From Cyanobium sp. M30B3 (lineage in GTDB: Bacteria > Cyanobacteriota > Cyanobacteriia > PCC-6307 > Cyanobiaceae), in NCBI GenBank assembly GCA_018399015.1, contig CP073761.1:1736001-1800000 (forward strand): a stretch of DNA of 64,000 bases. Direction: 5' to 3'. Each line of letters begins with the position of its first letter. Positions within the stretch are counted from its first letter, which is position 1. A model generated the notes under the pieces. The model was not told where the DNA came from, did not search any database, and worked only from the letters and a program-made list of their open reading frames with translations. The position numbers and the translations under genes were made by a program. Positions 1 to 9,031 of this stretch are shown here, in pieces.

Positions 1-143
1 TGGCCAGCATGAGCCTGGCCGAACTGCGCCTGCTGGCGAAGAGCCTGCGGCTCTGGGGCTACGGCCGCCTGCGGCGCGAGCAGCTCAGCGGCCGGCTGCT
101 GCGCCGCTTGCAGCGGGGCCAGCCCGGGCGCAAAGGGCTGTGA
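1..143 (+). CDS. C-terminal end of an unidentified protein (partial)
   Basis: An open frame enters from the left edge and stops with TGA at 141-143. The visible 46 or so residues are rich in Leu and Arg (MSLAELRLLAKSLRLWG is the start of the segment) and look like a short helical, SAP/Rho-N-like DNA- or RNA-binding tail, but that is only an impression. There is an internal ATG at 9, so a free-standing 44-residue peptide is possible; a C-terminal fragment of a longer gene is more likely. The tRNA follows 36 bp downstream. Confidence 0.45.
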   Translation, partial: ASMSLAELRLLAKSLRLWGYGRLRREQLSGRLLRRLQRGQPGRKGL

Positions 144-179
144 TAGCTTGCCGTTGCCGACGCAAGCCGACGGCACAAC

Positions 180-253
180 CGGGGCGTAGCGCAGCTTGGT
201 AGCGCACCACTTTGGGGTAGTGGGGGTCGTGGGTTCAAATCCCGCCGCTCCGA
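180..253 (+). tRNA. tRNA-Pro (anticodon GGG)
   Basis: A full cloverleaf can be folded. The acceptor stem CGGGGCG (180-186) pairs with CGCTCCG (246-252) with one G-U, and A253 is the discriminator. The D-arm contains AGCTTGGTAGC. The anticodon stem CCACT/AGTGG (207-211 with 219-223) encloses the seven-base loop TTGGGGT, which puts GGG in the anticodon at 214-216. The T-arm has GTGGG-TTCAAAT-CCCGC. No CCA is encoded, as usual in cyanobacteria. The overall sequence closely resembles bacterial proline tRNAs. The GGG assignment depends on the five-pair anticodon stem; shifting it by one would force an eight-base loop. Confidence 0.93.
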
Positions 254-279
254 TCCTTCAACCTCAGTCTCCACTGCAG

Positions 280-301
280 CCCGCGGGAGTTCCTGCGGGT
301 T
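280..301. terminator. possible hairpin between tRNA-Pro and the convergent gene
   Basis: CCCGCGGG (280-287) and CCTGCGGG (292-299) can pair as eight base pairs including one G-T around the loop AGTT. It lies just after the tRNA and before the end of a convergent minus-strand frame. There is no real T-run on either side, so a terminator role is only a suggestion. Confidence 0.25.
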
Positions 302-312
302 CAGGTGTTGGC

Positions 313-654
313 TCACGGATTGAGGCGTGTGATGACGCCAAAGCGCACCAGCCAGCGGTTCACCCGCCCTCGCAGCCGTGGTGGCACTTCCGTGATCAGC
401 GCCCCCAGCTCCTGGGCCGCAATCCGGTGCATGGCGCGCACATCCACCCGCCAGAGGCCTTCCGCCTCCCGGATCAGCCGGGCCCAGGTGCGGCTCACCT
501 GCCAACAGGAGAGGCTGTGGCGCAGCGGGTCGGATGGAAGTGGGGGATCGGCATGATGGTGAGCCAGGGCTCCCTCCAGACGCTCCCGCCAGCTTGAAGA
601 GTGGGGAGCGCGGCGGATGAAGACAACCGGGGGAACTTCAGCAAGCCGAAGCAA
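313..654 (-). CDS. hypothetical protein, about 113 aa
   Basis: A minus-strand frame continues from inside the exonuclease gene to a stop at 313. The segment after the exonuclease stop codon reads like a real basic, Trp-containing protein (for example WRERLEGALAHHHADPP and GRVNRWLVRFGVITRLNP near the end). The only reasonable start after the upstream gene is TTG at 654, 17 bp past its stop, so start and existence are both uncertain. I do not recognise the family. It would be co-transcribed with the exonuclease gene. The alternative is non-coding space between the exonuclease gene and the tRNA. Confidence 0.4.
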   Translation of the reverse strand: MLRLAEVPPVVFIRRAPHSSSWRERLEGALAHHHADPPLPSDPLRHSLSCWQVSRTWARLIREAEGLWRVDVRAMHRIAAQELGALITEVPPRLRGRVNRWLVRFGVITRLNP

Positions 655-670
655 AAGCGAACGTGCGATC

Positions 671-1615
671 TCAAGCCGCCTCAAGCGGCTGCACCGCAAA
701 CGGCAGGGCCGCCGCCTCCCGCTCGCTGAGGCGGCGGCTCCAGGCCCCCCGCACCGGCTCATTCCAGCGGAAGCCGGCCTGCTTGGCCTGCTGGCGCTCG
801 CTGTAGGAGAGGCAGGCGCGGAACAGGCGCCGCGGCTCCAGGGCAGCGACCAGCAGTTGTTCGAGGTCGGCGCAGCGCTCCAGCACCTGGGCCAGGTAGA
901 TGCAGTCGGTGAGGGCCCGGTGGGCGGCCCACACCGGCACGCCATAGGCCAGGGCGAGATCGCGCACCGAGGGACTGGCGCGCAGATGGCGTTCCGCCGG
1001 CCAGCGGATGTCCTCCATCGAACAGATCCAGGGCTGGCTGATCGCCGGCAGGGGTCCGTGGCCAAACCACTGGCGATCGAAGGCGGCGTTGTGGGCCAGC
1101 ACCGCATCGGCGGCGGCCAGCATCGCCTCAAAGCACTGCAGGCCCGCCTGCCAGGGCTGGGGCAACTGGGTGATCGCCGCGTCGATGCCGTTCACGTGGG
1201 CCGCGGGGTTGCTGGTGGCGGGCATCAGGAACGACACCTGGGCCAGCACCGCCCGCTCGGCCACGCGGAACAGGATCGCCCCCACCTCGATGCAATGGCC
1301 CTCCGCGGGCGAGAGGGCCGTGGTCTCGGTGTCGAGGATCAACAGGCTGGCTGGCCCCACGGAGCCCGGCTCAGCGGACTGCGGCTGGGTGTGGCTGGCG
1401 GCTTGAATCGGCGGCAGGCTGGGGGAGCTGGCGGCGGGCCTGACCCTCTCCGCTGCCGGGGCCACGTCTTTGGGCACCGCCGGGGCCAGTGGCGTCTGGG
1501 GCGGAGCTGACGCGGCAGGAGGGGCCGGCAGGCCGAACAGGTCGGGCTGCTGCCAGGGGACGCTGGGCTCGGCGGAGTTGGCCGTCACGGACTGCGCGTA
1601 GACCTCACCTCCCAT
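671..1615 (-). CDS. 3'-5' exonuclease, DnaQ/DEDD family
   Basis: The 314-residue protein has a low-complexity Pro/Ala-rich N-terminus of about 90 residues and then an exonuclease domain. Visible motifs are ExoI (LILDTETTALSP, catalytic Asp and Glu), the central segment HNAAFDRQWF, and ExoIII (HRALTDCIYLAQVL, His and Asp), which fits the DEDDh class of DNA polymerase III epsilon-like proofreading nucleases. A short basic C-terminal segment (RACLSYSERQQAKQAGFRWNE) follows; this module is common in stand-alone cyanobacterial and proteobacterial members. It is not fused to a polymerase or GIY-YIG domain, so a repair or trimming role is likelier than being the replicative epsilon subunit. It is transcribed divergently from prxQ across 57 bp. 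Confidence 0.9.
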   Translation of the reverse strand: MGGEVYAQSVTANSAEPSVPWQQPDLFGLPAPPAASAPPQTPLAPAVPKDVAPAAERVRPAASSPSLPPIQAASHTQPQSAEPGSVGPASLLILDTETTALSPAEGHCIEVGAILFRVAERAVLAQVSFLMPATSNPAAHVNGIDAAITQLPQPWQAGLQCFEAMLAAADAVLAHNAAFDRQWFGHGPLPAISQPWICSMEDIRWPAERHLRASPSVRDLALAYGVPVWAAHRALTDCIYLAQVLERCADLEQLLVAALEPRRLFRACLSYSERQQAKQAGFRWNEPVRGAWSRRLSEREAAALPFAVQPLEAA

Positions 1616-1672
1616 CCTCCCAGGCCTGGCAAGCCGATTCCTAGGGTTGCTCCACGTTCATTCCCTGGCTGC

Positions 1673-2131
1673 ATGGGCCTCAGCGCCGGCGACACCGCCC
1701 CCCTGATCGACCTGCCCGATCAGCATGGCCAGCAGCGGCGCAGCGACCAGCTCGCTGGCCGCGCCCTGGTGCTGTTCTTCTATCCCAAGGACGACACCCC
1801 GGGCTGCACGATGGAGGCCTGCGCCTTCCGTGACAGCTATGCCGAGCTGCAGGCCCTCGGTGCCGAGGTGTGGGGTGTGAGCGGCGACGATGCCGCCAGC
1901 CACCAGCGCTTCGCCCAGCGCCACAGCCTGCCCTTCCCCCTGCTCGTGGACCGGGGCAACGGCCTGCGCAGGGCCTTCGGCGTTCCCAGCGTGCTCGGCC
2001 TGCTGCCCGGCCGGGTCACCTATGTGATCGATGGCCAGGGGGTGATCCGCCACGTGTTCAACAACCTGCTCGACGGGCCGGCCCACAGGCGCGAGGCCCT
2101 GGCGGCGCTGCAGCAGCTGCAGCAGGGCTGA
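1673..2131 (+). CDS. prxQ: peroxiredoxin Q / bacterioferritin comigratory protein
   Basis: This 152-residue protein is a thiol peroxidase that reduces H2O2 and organic hydroperoxides with thioredoxin as donor. The PrxQ motif PGCTMEACAFRD carries the peroxidatic Cys (residue 43) and the resolving Cys five residues later, the arrangement of atypical two-Cys PrxQ. The FFYPKDDTPGCT block and C-terminal TYVIDGQGVIRHVF are standard. No signal peptide is visible, so it should act in the cytosol. The next gene starts six bases after its stop, which suggests a small operon. Confidence 0.95.
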   Translation: MGLSAGDTAPLIDLPDQHGQQRRSDQLAGRALVLFFYPKDDTPGCTMEACAFRDSYAELQALGAEVWGVSGDDAASHQRFAQRHSLPFPLLVDRGNGLRRAFGVPSVLGLLPGRVTYVIDGQGVIRHVFNNLLDGPAHRREALAALQQLQQG

Positions 2132-2136
2132 GCGCC

Positions 2137-2850
2137 ATGGCCCGCTGGCGCCAACGGGGAGAGATCTGGGAGCTGGGCAGTGCCGCCGCCAACCCCGTGG
2201 GCAGCGTGGAATTCATCGGCGGCAGCTATCTGGCGGCCACACCCCAGCTCAGCTACCGGCGGCTGCTGGAGTCCCTGGCTGCGCGCGGCTGGCACGTGCT
2301 GGCCTGGAGCTATGTGCCGGGCTTCGACCACCAGAGCCAGGCCAACCAGGCCTGGCGGCAGTTCCGCGCCCTGCGCTCCGACGGCGCGCCGCCCCTGCGG
2401 CTCGGCCACAGCCTGGGCTGCAAGCTGCACCTGCTGGCGCCCGATGGTGGCCGCAGTGGCCGAGGCCTGGCGGCGCTGAGTTTCAACAACTTCTCCGCCG
2501 AGCGTTCCGTGCCCCTGCTGGCGGAGCTGGGTCAGCAGCTGAACTTCCGCAGCGAATTCAGCCCGTCGCCGGAGGAAACCCTGCGGCAGGTGGCCGGCAG
2601 TTACCGCCAACCGCGCAACCTGCTGGTGCGCTTCAACCGCGATGGGCTCGACCAGAGCGGCCGGCTGCTGGCCGCCCTGCGCCAGCGCCCTGAGGACAGC
2701 AGCACCGTGCTGGAGCTGCCGGGCGACCACCTCACCCCCGCCAGTGCCGGCCTGCGCCGCAACCTGCTGGGCGACTGGGCCGACGACCCGGCCCGCCAGC
2801 GCCAGATCGACGCCCTGGCCAATCAGATCACCAGCTGGAGCAGGGGTTGA
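2137..2850 (+). CDS. DUF1350 family protein (alpha/beta-hydrolase-like)
   Basis: The 237-residue protein matches the DUF1350 family of cyanobacteria and plastids: an N-terminal FIGGSYLAATPQLSYRRLLE segment, LAWSYVPGFDHQSQAN, then RLGHSLGCKLHLL with the Gly-His-Ser-Leu-Gly nucleophile-elbow pattern of alpha/beta hydrolases, and a late GDHLTP that could hold the catalytic His. No substrate is established for the family. The ATG at 2137 gives a six-base gap after prxQ, so the two are probably co-transcribed. Confidence 0.88.
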   Translation: MARWRQRGEIWELGSAAANPVGSVEFIGGSYLAATPQLSYRRLLESLAARGWHVLAWSYVPGFDHQSQANQAWRQFRALRSDGAPPLRLGHSLGCKLHLLAPDGGRSGRGLAALSFNNFSAERSVPLLAELGQQLNFRSEFSPSPEETLRQVAGSYRQPRNLLVRFNRDGLDQSGRLLAALRQRPEDSSTVLELPGDHLTPASAGLRRNLLGDWADDPARQRQIDALANQITSWSRG

Positions 2851-2916
2851 GTCGCGACGAAACCCACACCGTTGGTTGACGGGCGCCCACCAGCCGCGCA
2901 CCCTGCACGGGACAAC

Positions 2917-3258
2917 ATGTTCACCATGGACAACCTGATCACGGCCTTCACCGCCGCCTGGCAGCGCAGCTTCGACTACACCGGCCGCTCCAACCGCGGC
3001 GACTACTGGTGGTATGCCCTGGCCAACCTGATCATCAGCGTGGTGCTGCTGATCCTCAGCGCCGCCTCCGACTTCTTCGGCTGGATCTACTCCATCTGGG
3101 CCGTCGCCACGATCGTGCCCAGCCTGCCGGTCACCATTCGCCGGCTGCGCGATGCCGGCAAGCACTGGGCCTGGATCTTCATCGGCCTGATCCCGCTGCT
3201 GGGCAGCATCTGGCTGATCTGGCTGCTGGTGCAGCCCTCGGCAGCCAGCCTGGGCTGA
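2917..3258 (+). CDS. DUF805 family membrane protein
   Basis: A 113-residue integral membrane protein. It opens with an amphipathic segment (FTAAWQRSFDYTGRSNRGDY) typical of DUF805, followed by hydrophobic stretches WWYALANLIISVVLLILSA, FFGWIYSIWAVATIV and WIFIGLIPLLGSIWLIWLLV, with the conserved RRLRDAGKHW loop between the last two. The ATG at 2917 is preferred over a GTG at 2872 because it fits the usual family N-terminus. The function of DUF805 proteins is not known. It converges on acsA with only 3 bp between the two stops. Confidence 0.87.
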   Translation: MFTMDNLITAFTAAWQRSFDYTGRSNRGDYWWYALANLIISVVLLILSAASDFFGWIYSIWAVATIVPSLPVTIRRLRDAGKHWAWIFIGLIPLLGSIWLIWLLVQPSAASLG

Positions 3259-3261
3259 CCC

Positions 3262-5352
3262 TCACACCCGCAGCTGGTCGAGCACGGAGCGGTCCTCCAG
3301 GGTGGAGGTATCGCCGCTCACCGCCTGGCCGGACGCCAGGGAGCGCAGGATGCGGCGCATGATCTTGCCGCTGCGGGTCTTGGGCAGGGCGTCGCTGAAC
3401 TTGATCAGGTCGGGCCGGGCGATCGGCCCGATCTCCTTGCCCACGTGGCTGCGCAGCTCCGCCATCAGGGCGTCATCGCCACTGCGGCCGGCCTCCAGGG
3501 TCACGAAGGCCACGATGCCCTCACCCTTGAGGTCGTCGGGGCGGCCCACCACGGCAGCCTCGGCCACGGCAGGGTGGCTCACCAGGGCACTCTCGATCTC
3601 CATCGTGCCCAGGCGATGGCCGCTCACGTTGATCACGTCATCGACCCGGCCCATCACCCAGAAGTAACCATCGGCGTCGCGGCGGGCGCCATCGCCGGCG
3701 AAATAGAGGTGGGAGCCATCGGCAGGCCGCACCTCCTCCCAGTAGCTGCGCCGGAAACGGTCGGGATCGCCGTGCACGGTGCGCATCATCCCCGGCCAGG
3801 GCCGGCGCACCGCCAGGTAGCCGCCGGCATCGGCAGGCTGCGACACGCCGTCATGGTCGACGATGTCGGCGGCGATGCCCGGCAGGGGCAGGGTGCAGGA
3901 GCCGGGCTTGGTGGGGGTGGCGCCGGGCAGGGGGCTGATCATCACGCCGCCGGTCTCGGTCTGCCACCAGGTGTCCACCACCGGGCAGCGGTCGCCGCCG
4001 ATCACATCGCGATACCACATCCAGGCCTCAGGGTTGATCGGCTCGCCCACGGTGCCGAGGATGCGCAGGGAGCTCATGTCGTATTGGTCGGGTACCTCGC
4101 GGCCGCTCTTCATGAAGGCGCGGATCGCCGTGGGCGCCGTGTAGAAGATCGTGCAGCGGTGCTTCTGGATCACCTCCCAGAAAGCACCGGGCTTGCTGGG
4201 GCGGGGCGCGCCCTCATACATCACCGTGGTGGCGCCGTTGGAGAGCGGGCCATACACGATGTAGCTGTGGCCGGTGATCCAGCCCACATCGGCCGTGCAC
4301 CAGTGAATGTCGTTGTCCTTGATGTCGAAGATCCACTGGAAGGTGAGGTGGGCCCAGAGGTTGTAGCCGGCGGTGGTGTGCACCACCCCCTTGGGCTTGC
4401 CGGTGGAGCCTGAGGTGTAGAGCACGAACAGGCGGTCTTCGCTGGCCATCGGTTCGGCCGGGCAGTCGGCGCTCTGGCCGTCCACCAGTGCGTGCCACCA
4501 GTGGTCGCGGCCGGCTGTCATGGATCCGGCACTGCCGTCGCCATCCCCGTCTGCAGCGCCAATCCGCCGCACCACCAGCACGGCCTCGACGCTGGGGGCG
4601 CCGCCCTTGGCGCTGAGGGCCTCGTCCACCGCCGGCTTGAGCGGCACGGGCTTGTCCTTGCGGAACCCGCCATCGGCGGTGATCACCGCCTTGGCCTGGC
4701 CGTCGATCAGCCGGTCGCGCAGGGCGTCGGCGGAGAAGCCGCCGAACACCACCGAGTGGGGGGCACCGATGCGGGCGCAGGCCAGCATGGCAATGGCGGC
4801 TTCGGGCACCATCGGCATGTAGAGGGCCACCAGATCCCCTTTGCCGATGCCCAGGGCCTTGAGGGCGTTGGCGGCTTTACACACCTCGGTGTGCAGCTGG
4901 CGGTAGGTGAAGGTGCGGGTGTCGCCGGGTTCGCCCTCCCAGATCAGGGCCGGCTTATCGGCGCGGGGGCCATCGAGGTGGCGATCGAGGCAGTTGAAGC
5001 TGAGGTTGGTGCGGCCGCCCTCGAACCAGCGGGCAAAGGGAGGATTGCTCCAGTCGAGCACGGTGTGGAAGGGCTCGAACCAGTGCAGCTCCTGGCGGGC
5101 CAGCGCGCCCCAGAAGCTGTCGGGGTCGGCCTCCGCCCGGGCGCAGAGCTCCCGGTAGGCCTCCATGGAGCCGATGCGGGCGCCTGCAGCCAGGGCGGCG
5201 GGAGGCGCGAACAGCCGCTGTTCCTGCAGCACCGACTCGATCGTGACCGTGGCGGCGGTTGCAGTGTCCGGGGTCACGGATTCCGGGGGCACGGATTCCG
5301 GCGTCAGGGCCTCGGACATGGCAGCTGCGGCAACAAGGGAGGTCGAGCCCAT
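3262..5352 (-). CDS. acsA: acetyl-CoA synthetase
   Basis: This AMP-forming ligase makes acetyl-CoA from acetate, ATP and CoA. The 696-residue frame shows the adenylation P-loop [11 protein letters not shown] (about residues 312-322), the GEPINPEAW and WWQTETGG motifs, the hinge/A8 region and the C-terminal [14 protein letters not shown] that carries the catalytic Lys normally controlled by acetylation. The conserved N-terminus begins near [16 protein letters not shown], and about 35 residues before it are low-complexity Thr/Val/Pro repeats (PESVTP-like), so the ATG at 5319 (MSEALTP) is as good a start as 5352. Divergent from the HAD gene across 60 bp. Confidence 0.96.
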   Translation of the reverse strand: MGSTSLVAAAAMSEALTPESVPPESVTPDTATAATVTIESVLQEQRLFAPPAALAAGARIGSMEAYRELCARAEADPDSFWGALARQELHWFEPFHTVLDWSNPPFARWFEGGRTNLSFNCLDRHLDGPRADKPALIWEGEPGDTRTFTYRQLHTEVCKAANALKALGIGKGDLVALYMPMVPEAAIAMLACARIGAPHSVVFGGFSADALRDRLIDGQAKAVITADGGFRKDKPVPLKPAVDEALSAKGGAPSVEAVLVVRRIGAADGDGDGSAGSMTAGRDHWWHALVDGQSADCPAEPMASEDRLFVLYTSGSTGKPKGVVHTTAGYNLWAHLTFQWIFDIKDNDIHWCTADVGWITGHSYIVYGPLSNGATTVMYEGAPRPSKPGAFWEVIQKHRCTIFYTAPTAIRAFMKSGREVPDQYDMSSLRILGTVGEPINPEAWMWYRDVIGGDRCPVVDTWWQTETGGVMISPLPGATPTKPGSCTLPLPGIAADIVDHDGVSQPADAGGYLAVRRPWPGMMRTVHGDPDRFRRSYWEEVRPADGSHLYFAGDGARRDADGYFWVMGRVDDVINVSGHRLGTMEIESALVSHPAVAEAAVVGRPDDLKGEGIVAFVTLEAGRSGDDALMAELRSHVGKEIGPIARPDLIKFSDALPKTRSGKIMRRILRSLASGQAVSGDTSTLEDRSVLDQLRV

Positions 5353-5412
5353 TCAAGCGGGGCAGGGGGGGCGTCGGCAGGGCCCCGGTCCCTGATCGCC
5401 GAGAATCGGGGC

Positions 5413-6102
5413 ATGCCCATCCCCTCCGCCTGCCTGTTCGACCTGGACGGGTTGCTGCTGGATACCGAACCCCTCCACGCCCGGGCCTGGCACGAGGCTG
5501 CCGGCCGGTTCGGCTGTCCGCTCAGCCCGGCGCAGCTGCTGGCCCTGCGCGGCCGCCGCCGCCTGGACTGCGCCCGGCAGGTGCAGGCCTGGATCGCCGA
5601 ACGGCAGGGCAGCGGCCCCGGCCAGGAGCAGCTGCTGGCGGTGCGCCAGCCGATCGCCGAGGCGATGCTGGTGCAGGCCGTGCCGATGGCCGGGGCCCGG
5701 GAACTGGTGGAGCACTGCGCGCGGGCCGGCATCCCCATGGCCCTGGCCACCAGCAGCGCCCGTGAGGCGGTGGCCCTCAAGGCCAGACCCCACCCCTGGC
5801 TCGAGCTGATCCAGGTGCGGGTGCACGGCGATGATCCGCAGCTGCGGGCGGGCAAGCCCGCCCCGGATGTGTTCCTGCTGGCGGCGGAGCGGCTCGGGGT
5901 GGCGGCCGACGGGCAGTGCTGGGCTTTTGAGGATTCCCCGGCGGGGGCCGCAGCGGCCCTGCGGGCCGGCTGCCGGGTGCTGGTGGTGCCGCCGCCCCAG
6001 CTGGGTGCCGGGGAGCTGGAGCAGCTGTTTCCTGGTATCGAGCCACCGCACCGCCTGCTTCCTTCGCTGGCGTGGGCTCTGGAGGAGCTGGGCGTTCCCT
6101 AG
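5413..6102 (+). CDS. HAD superfamily hydrolase (beta-phosphoglucomutase/phosphatase-like)
   Basis: The 229-residue protein has HAD motif I CLFDLDGLLLDTEPLHARAW with the nucleophilic Asp and the cap-type helical domain behind it. Motif II is in MALATSSA (Ser/Thr after the hydrophobic strand), motif III Lys is in RAGKPAPDVF, and motif IV is FEDSPAGAAAALRAG. This is the subfamily of sugar-phosphate phosphatases and beta-phosphoglucomutases; substrate cannot be read from the sequence. The start ATG at 5413 directly precedes the motif I strand. It converges on sds with six bases between stops. Confidence 0.9.
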   Translation: MPIPSACLFDLDGLLLDTEPLHARAWHEAAGRFGCPLSPAQLLALRGRRRLDCARQVQAWIAERQGSGPGQEQLLAVRQPIAEAMLVQAVPMAGARELVEHCARAGIPMALATSSAREAVALKARPHPWLELIQVRVHGDDPQLRAGKPAPDVFLLAAERLGVAADGQCWAFEDSPAGAAAALRAGCRVLVVPPPQLGAGELEQLFPGIEPPHRLLPSLAWALEELGVP

Positions 6103-6108
6103 TTCAGC

Positions 6109-7080
6109 TCAGTAGAGCCGGCTGAGCACGAAATCTGCGAGACCGCGCAGGGCCCGGCTGGGCTCGCTGCTGGGCAGCCAGGCCAGGGAATCGGCGGCCT
6201 GGCGGGCGAACTGCTCGGCCAGGGCGCGGGAGCGGGGAATGGCCTCACAGCCGCGCACCAGCTCGAGGGCCTGCTGCAGATCGCCGTCCTGGCTGAACTC
6301 CCGCTCGATCAGACCGGCCAGGGCAGGGCGTTCCTCGAGGGCGTAGAGGGCAGGAGCCGTGAGGTAGCCCGAGGCCAGGTCGCTGGCGGCGGGCTTGCCC
6401 AGCTGCTGGTCGCTGCCGGTGAAGTCGAGGATGTCGTCCACCACCTGGAAGGCCAGCCCGAGCTGGCGGCCGAAGCGCTGGAGCTCATCGAGCTGGTGGG
6501 CGGGCAAGCCGGTGAGCACACCGGTGGCCCGGGCGCTGTTGGCAATCAGCGAGGCGGTTTTGCAGTAACTCTTCTCGAGGTAGGTCTCGAAGCTCTGGCC
6601 GGTGTCGTAGCGGAACAGGCCCTGCTTCACCTCGCCATCGGCCAAGTCCATGATCACCCGGCTGAGCAGCTTCACCACCTCCAGGTCGTCGAGGTTGGCC
6701 AGGTGCCAGCTGGCCTGGGCAAACAGAAAATCACCGGCCAGCACGGCCACCCGGTGGTTGAAGCGGCTGTGCACGGTGTCCACGCCCCGGCGGGTGGCGG
6801 CCTCGTCCACCACGTCGTCATGCACCAGAGATGCCGTATGGATCATCTCGGTGATCTCGGCCAGGCGTCGGTGGCGCGGCGTGAGCTCCCCATCGGGGGC
6901 AACGGCCCGGGAGAGCAGCAGCACGATGCCGGGCCGCAACCGCTTGCCACCGGCGGCGAACAGGTGCTCGGCGGCGGCCTGCAGAATCGGGTGGCCGGCG
7001 CCGATCAGGCTGCGCAGATCGGCCAACAGAGCATCGAGATCACCCTCCACAGGCTGGAGCAGCTCTGCAACCGTTGCCAC
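6109..7080 (-). CDS. sds: solanesyl diphosphate synthase (all-trans polyprenyl synthase)
   Basis: It chain-elongates farnesyl/geranylgeranyl diphosphate with IPP to the nonaprenyl tail of plastoquinone. The 323-residue protein shows GGKRLRPG, the first Asp-rich motif LVHDDVVDEAATRRG, the second Asp-rich motif FQVVDDILDF and the GDFLFAQA segment. I place the start at GTG 7080 because it gives the family's usual N-terminus (VATVAELLQPVEGDL) and is preceded by GGGAGGTG; the frame itself runs to 7212, overlapping murI. It follows murI by 32 bp on the same strand and probably belongs to the same transcript. Confidence 0.94.
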   Translation of the reverse strand: MATVAELLQPVEGDLDALLADLRSLIGAGHPILQAAAEHLFAAGGKRLRPGIVLLLSRAVAPDGELTPRHRRLAEITEMIHTASLVHDDVVDEAATRRGVDTVHSRFNHRVAVLAGDFLFAQASWHLANLDDLEVVKLLSRVIMDLADGEVKQGLFRYDTGQSFETYLEKSYCKTASLIANSARATGVLTGLPAHQLDELQRFGRQLGLAFQVVDDILDFTGSDQQLGKPAASDLASGYLTAPALYALEERPALAGLIEREFSQDGDLQQALELVRGCEAIPRSRALAEQFARQAADSLAWLPSSEPSRALRGLADFVLSRLY

Positions 7081-7112
7081 AACACCTCCCTTGTGGCCAG
7101 ATCCTAGAAGGC

Positions 7113-7928
7113 TCAAGCCGCCGACCGCAGATCCACCCAGCTCACCTCGGGGTGGTGGCCCAGCCAGCGCTGGGCGGCCGCCGCGAAACTGCTGGCGCAG
7201 CCGGTGACACACACCCGCGACCCCACCGCGGCAGATGCAACGGAGGTGAGCGGCTGTTCGGCCTCGGGGGAATCACCCAGGCTGGCCAGCAACGGCCCCA
7301 GGCGCTCCACAGCGGCCAGGGCCGGGTCCACCAGGCGGATGCCCGGCGGCAGCAGCTGTTTCAGCAGGGGCCGCAACAGGGGGTAGTGGGTGCAGCCCAT
7401 CACCACCGTGTCCGCCTCGGCCTGGAGCAGCGGTTCCAGGTAGGTTTCGGCTGCAACGCGCAATTCGGCGCAGCCCAGGTCGCCGGCCTCAATCAGCGGC
7501 ACGAACGCCGGACAGGCCACCTCCGTGACCCGGGCGGTGGGACGCACGGCATGCAGGGCACGGCGGTAGGCACCGCTGCTGGCGGTGGCCGGGGTGGCCA
7601 GCACCCCGACCCGGTCGCTGTCGATCACGGCCGCCACGCTGTCGATCAACCCCACCACCGGCACCCCCGCCTCAGCCACGGCCACGTCCAGGGCCAGGGC
7701 ATTGGTGGTGTTGCAGGCCATCACCAGCACGTCCACCCCCTGCTGATGCAGCCAGCGCACCACCTCGCCGGCGATGGCCCGGATGTCCTCCACCGTGCGC
7801 GTGCCATAGGGCACCCGAGCCGTGTCCCCCAGGTAGAGACAGGGGGTGTGGGGATAGCTGGCCTGCACATGGCGCAGCACGGTGAGCCCCCCCAGGCCGC
7901 TGTCGAACAGTCCAACCCGCAGGTTCAT
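7113..7928 (-). CDS. murI: glutamate racemase
   Basis: MurI supplies D-glutamate for peptidoglycan. The 271-residue protein begins MNLRVGLFDSGLGGLTV with the conserved Asp-Ser pair, has the first catalytic Cys in VMACNTTNA, the second in VMGCTHYPLL, and the AVIDSDRVGVLATPAT segment between them. Both catalytic cysteines are present, so it should be active. Its start codon overlaps the stop of the amidase gene (TGATG), which indicates translational coupling of two cell-wall genes. Confidence 0.96.
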   Translation of the reverse strand: MNLRVGLFDSGLGGLTVLRHVQASYPHTPCLYLGDTARVPYGTRTVEDIRAIAGEVVRWLHQQGVDVLVMACNTTNALALDVAVAEAGVPVVGLIDSVAAVIDSDRVGVLATPATASSGAYRRALHAVRPTARVTEVACPAFVPLIEAGDLGCAELRVAAETYLEPLLQAEADTVVMGCTHYPLLRPLLKQLLPPGIRLVDPALAAVERLGPLLASLGDSPEAEQPLTSVASAAVGSRVCVTGCASSFAAAAQRWLGHHPEVSWVDLRSAA

Positions 7929-9031
7929 CAGCGGCCTCCCAGAAAGTCGAGGATGCCGGCGGCGATGGCCAGGGCCATCGTGCGGCGGAAATTGGCGTTG
8001 CCCAGCCGCGGCGCGTCGATATCACCGGTGACGAAGCCCATCTCCAGCAACGCCGCCGGCATCACGGCGCGGCGGATCACAAAGAAGCGGCCGGGTTTCA
8101 CACCCCGGTTGGGGGTGCCGGAGGACACGGCCATCATCCGGGCCTGCAGGGCTGAGGCCAGGGAGCGGGCGGGGGTGCCGGCACCATCGAAGAAGAAGGT
8201 TTCCACGCCGTTCACATCCGGTCTGGCCATGCTCAGGGCGTTGGCGTGGATGCTCACGAAGGCGGTGGCCCGGGCTCTGTTGGCCATCGCCACCCGTGGC
8301 GGCAGGTCCACGTCCACCTCGCTGGTGCGCGTCATCAGCACCTGCACCCCACGGGCCTGCAGCAGCCGGGCCACCTGCAGGCTCACATCCAGCACCACAT
8401 CGGTTTCCCGCAGACCGCCGATGCCCACGGCGCCGGGGTCAGGCCCGCCGTGGCCCGGATCGATCACCACCAGAAACCGTCCCCGCGGCACCACCGGCAG
8501 ACCATCGGCCGAAAGGGGCGCTGAGGCGGTGGGGAAGGGGGCCCGGGCCGTCCAGGTGCCACTGCTGCTGGTGCCCTCCAGCTCGCCCTCCCCCAGGGCG
8601 AGGGCCGGGGCGCGATCCAGGCCCTTGATCTCCATGCGCCAGCGGTCCCGGGCCGTGCCCACCAGGCGCAGGTCGGCGGGATTGAGCCGGGTGCCGGGCA
8701 CGAACTCCATCACCAGGCGGGTGGTGCCGGCGTCGGGCCGGCCGATGCGCACCTCCTGGATCGAGCCGCTGCCGCGAATGGTGCGGCTGCGCCGGGGCGC
8801 GCCGGGCAAATCGATCCACACCCGTGGTCCCCGGCCGCCGGAGCCCGCCTCGTAGAACGCCTGCAGGGAAACGTTCGGGGTGGTGCGCAACTCGAGCTGC
8901 CCCTGGCGGTTGATCCGCCAGGCGGCCAGGCTGGAGGCCAGGGCCGGCAGGTCGGCCAGCAGCAGGGCCAAGAGCAGCAGCGCCCGGGACCCGCGGACTC
9001 CCCAGCTGCGAACACGCCGGAAGCCTGCCAT
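7928..9031 (-). CDS. N-acetylmuramoyl-L-alanine amidase with AMIN domain (AmiC-like)
   Basis: The 367-residue exported enzyme cleaves the amide between MurNAc and the stem peptide. It has an N-terminal signal segment (SRALLLLALLLADLPALASS), an AMIN peptidoglycan-targeting domain at about 35-140, and a zinc Amidase_3 domain from about 180. The metal and catalytic positions are seen in VIDPGHGGPDPGA (His), GLRETDVVL (Glu), FVSIHANAL (His) and LLEMGFVTG (Glu). Cyanobacterial AmiC proteins act in cell separation. It sits between a nitrilase-like gene and murI with overlapping ends on both sides. Confidence 0.94.
   Translation of the reverse strand: MAGFRRVRSWGVRGSRALLLLALLLADLPALASSLAAWRINRQGQLELRTTPNVSLQAFYEAGSGGRGPRVWIDLPGAPRRSRTIRGSGSIQEVRIGRPDAGTTRLVMEFVPGTRLNPADLRLVGTARDRWRMEIKGLDRAPALALGEGELEGTSSSGTWTARAPFPTASAPLSADGLPVVPRGRFLVVIDPGHGGPDPGAVGIGGLRETDVVLDVSLQVARLLQARGVQVLMTRTSEVDVDLPPRVAMANRARATAFVSIHANALSMARPDVNGVETFFFDGAGTPARSLASALQARMMAVSSGTPNRGVKPGRFFVIRRAVMPAALLEMGFVTGDIDAPRLGNANFRRTMALAIAAGILDFLGGR

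Noticed and set aside
4492-5412. N-terminal extension of the HAD frame antisense to acsA
   Set aside because: The frame is open only by composition; HAD motif I sits right after ATG 5413, which is the natural start.
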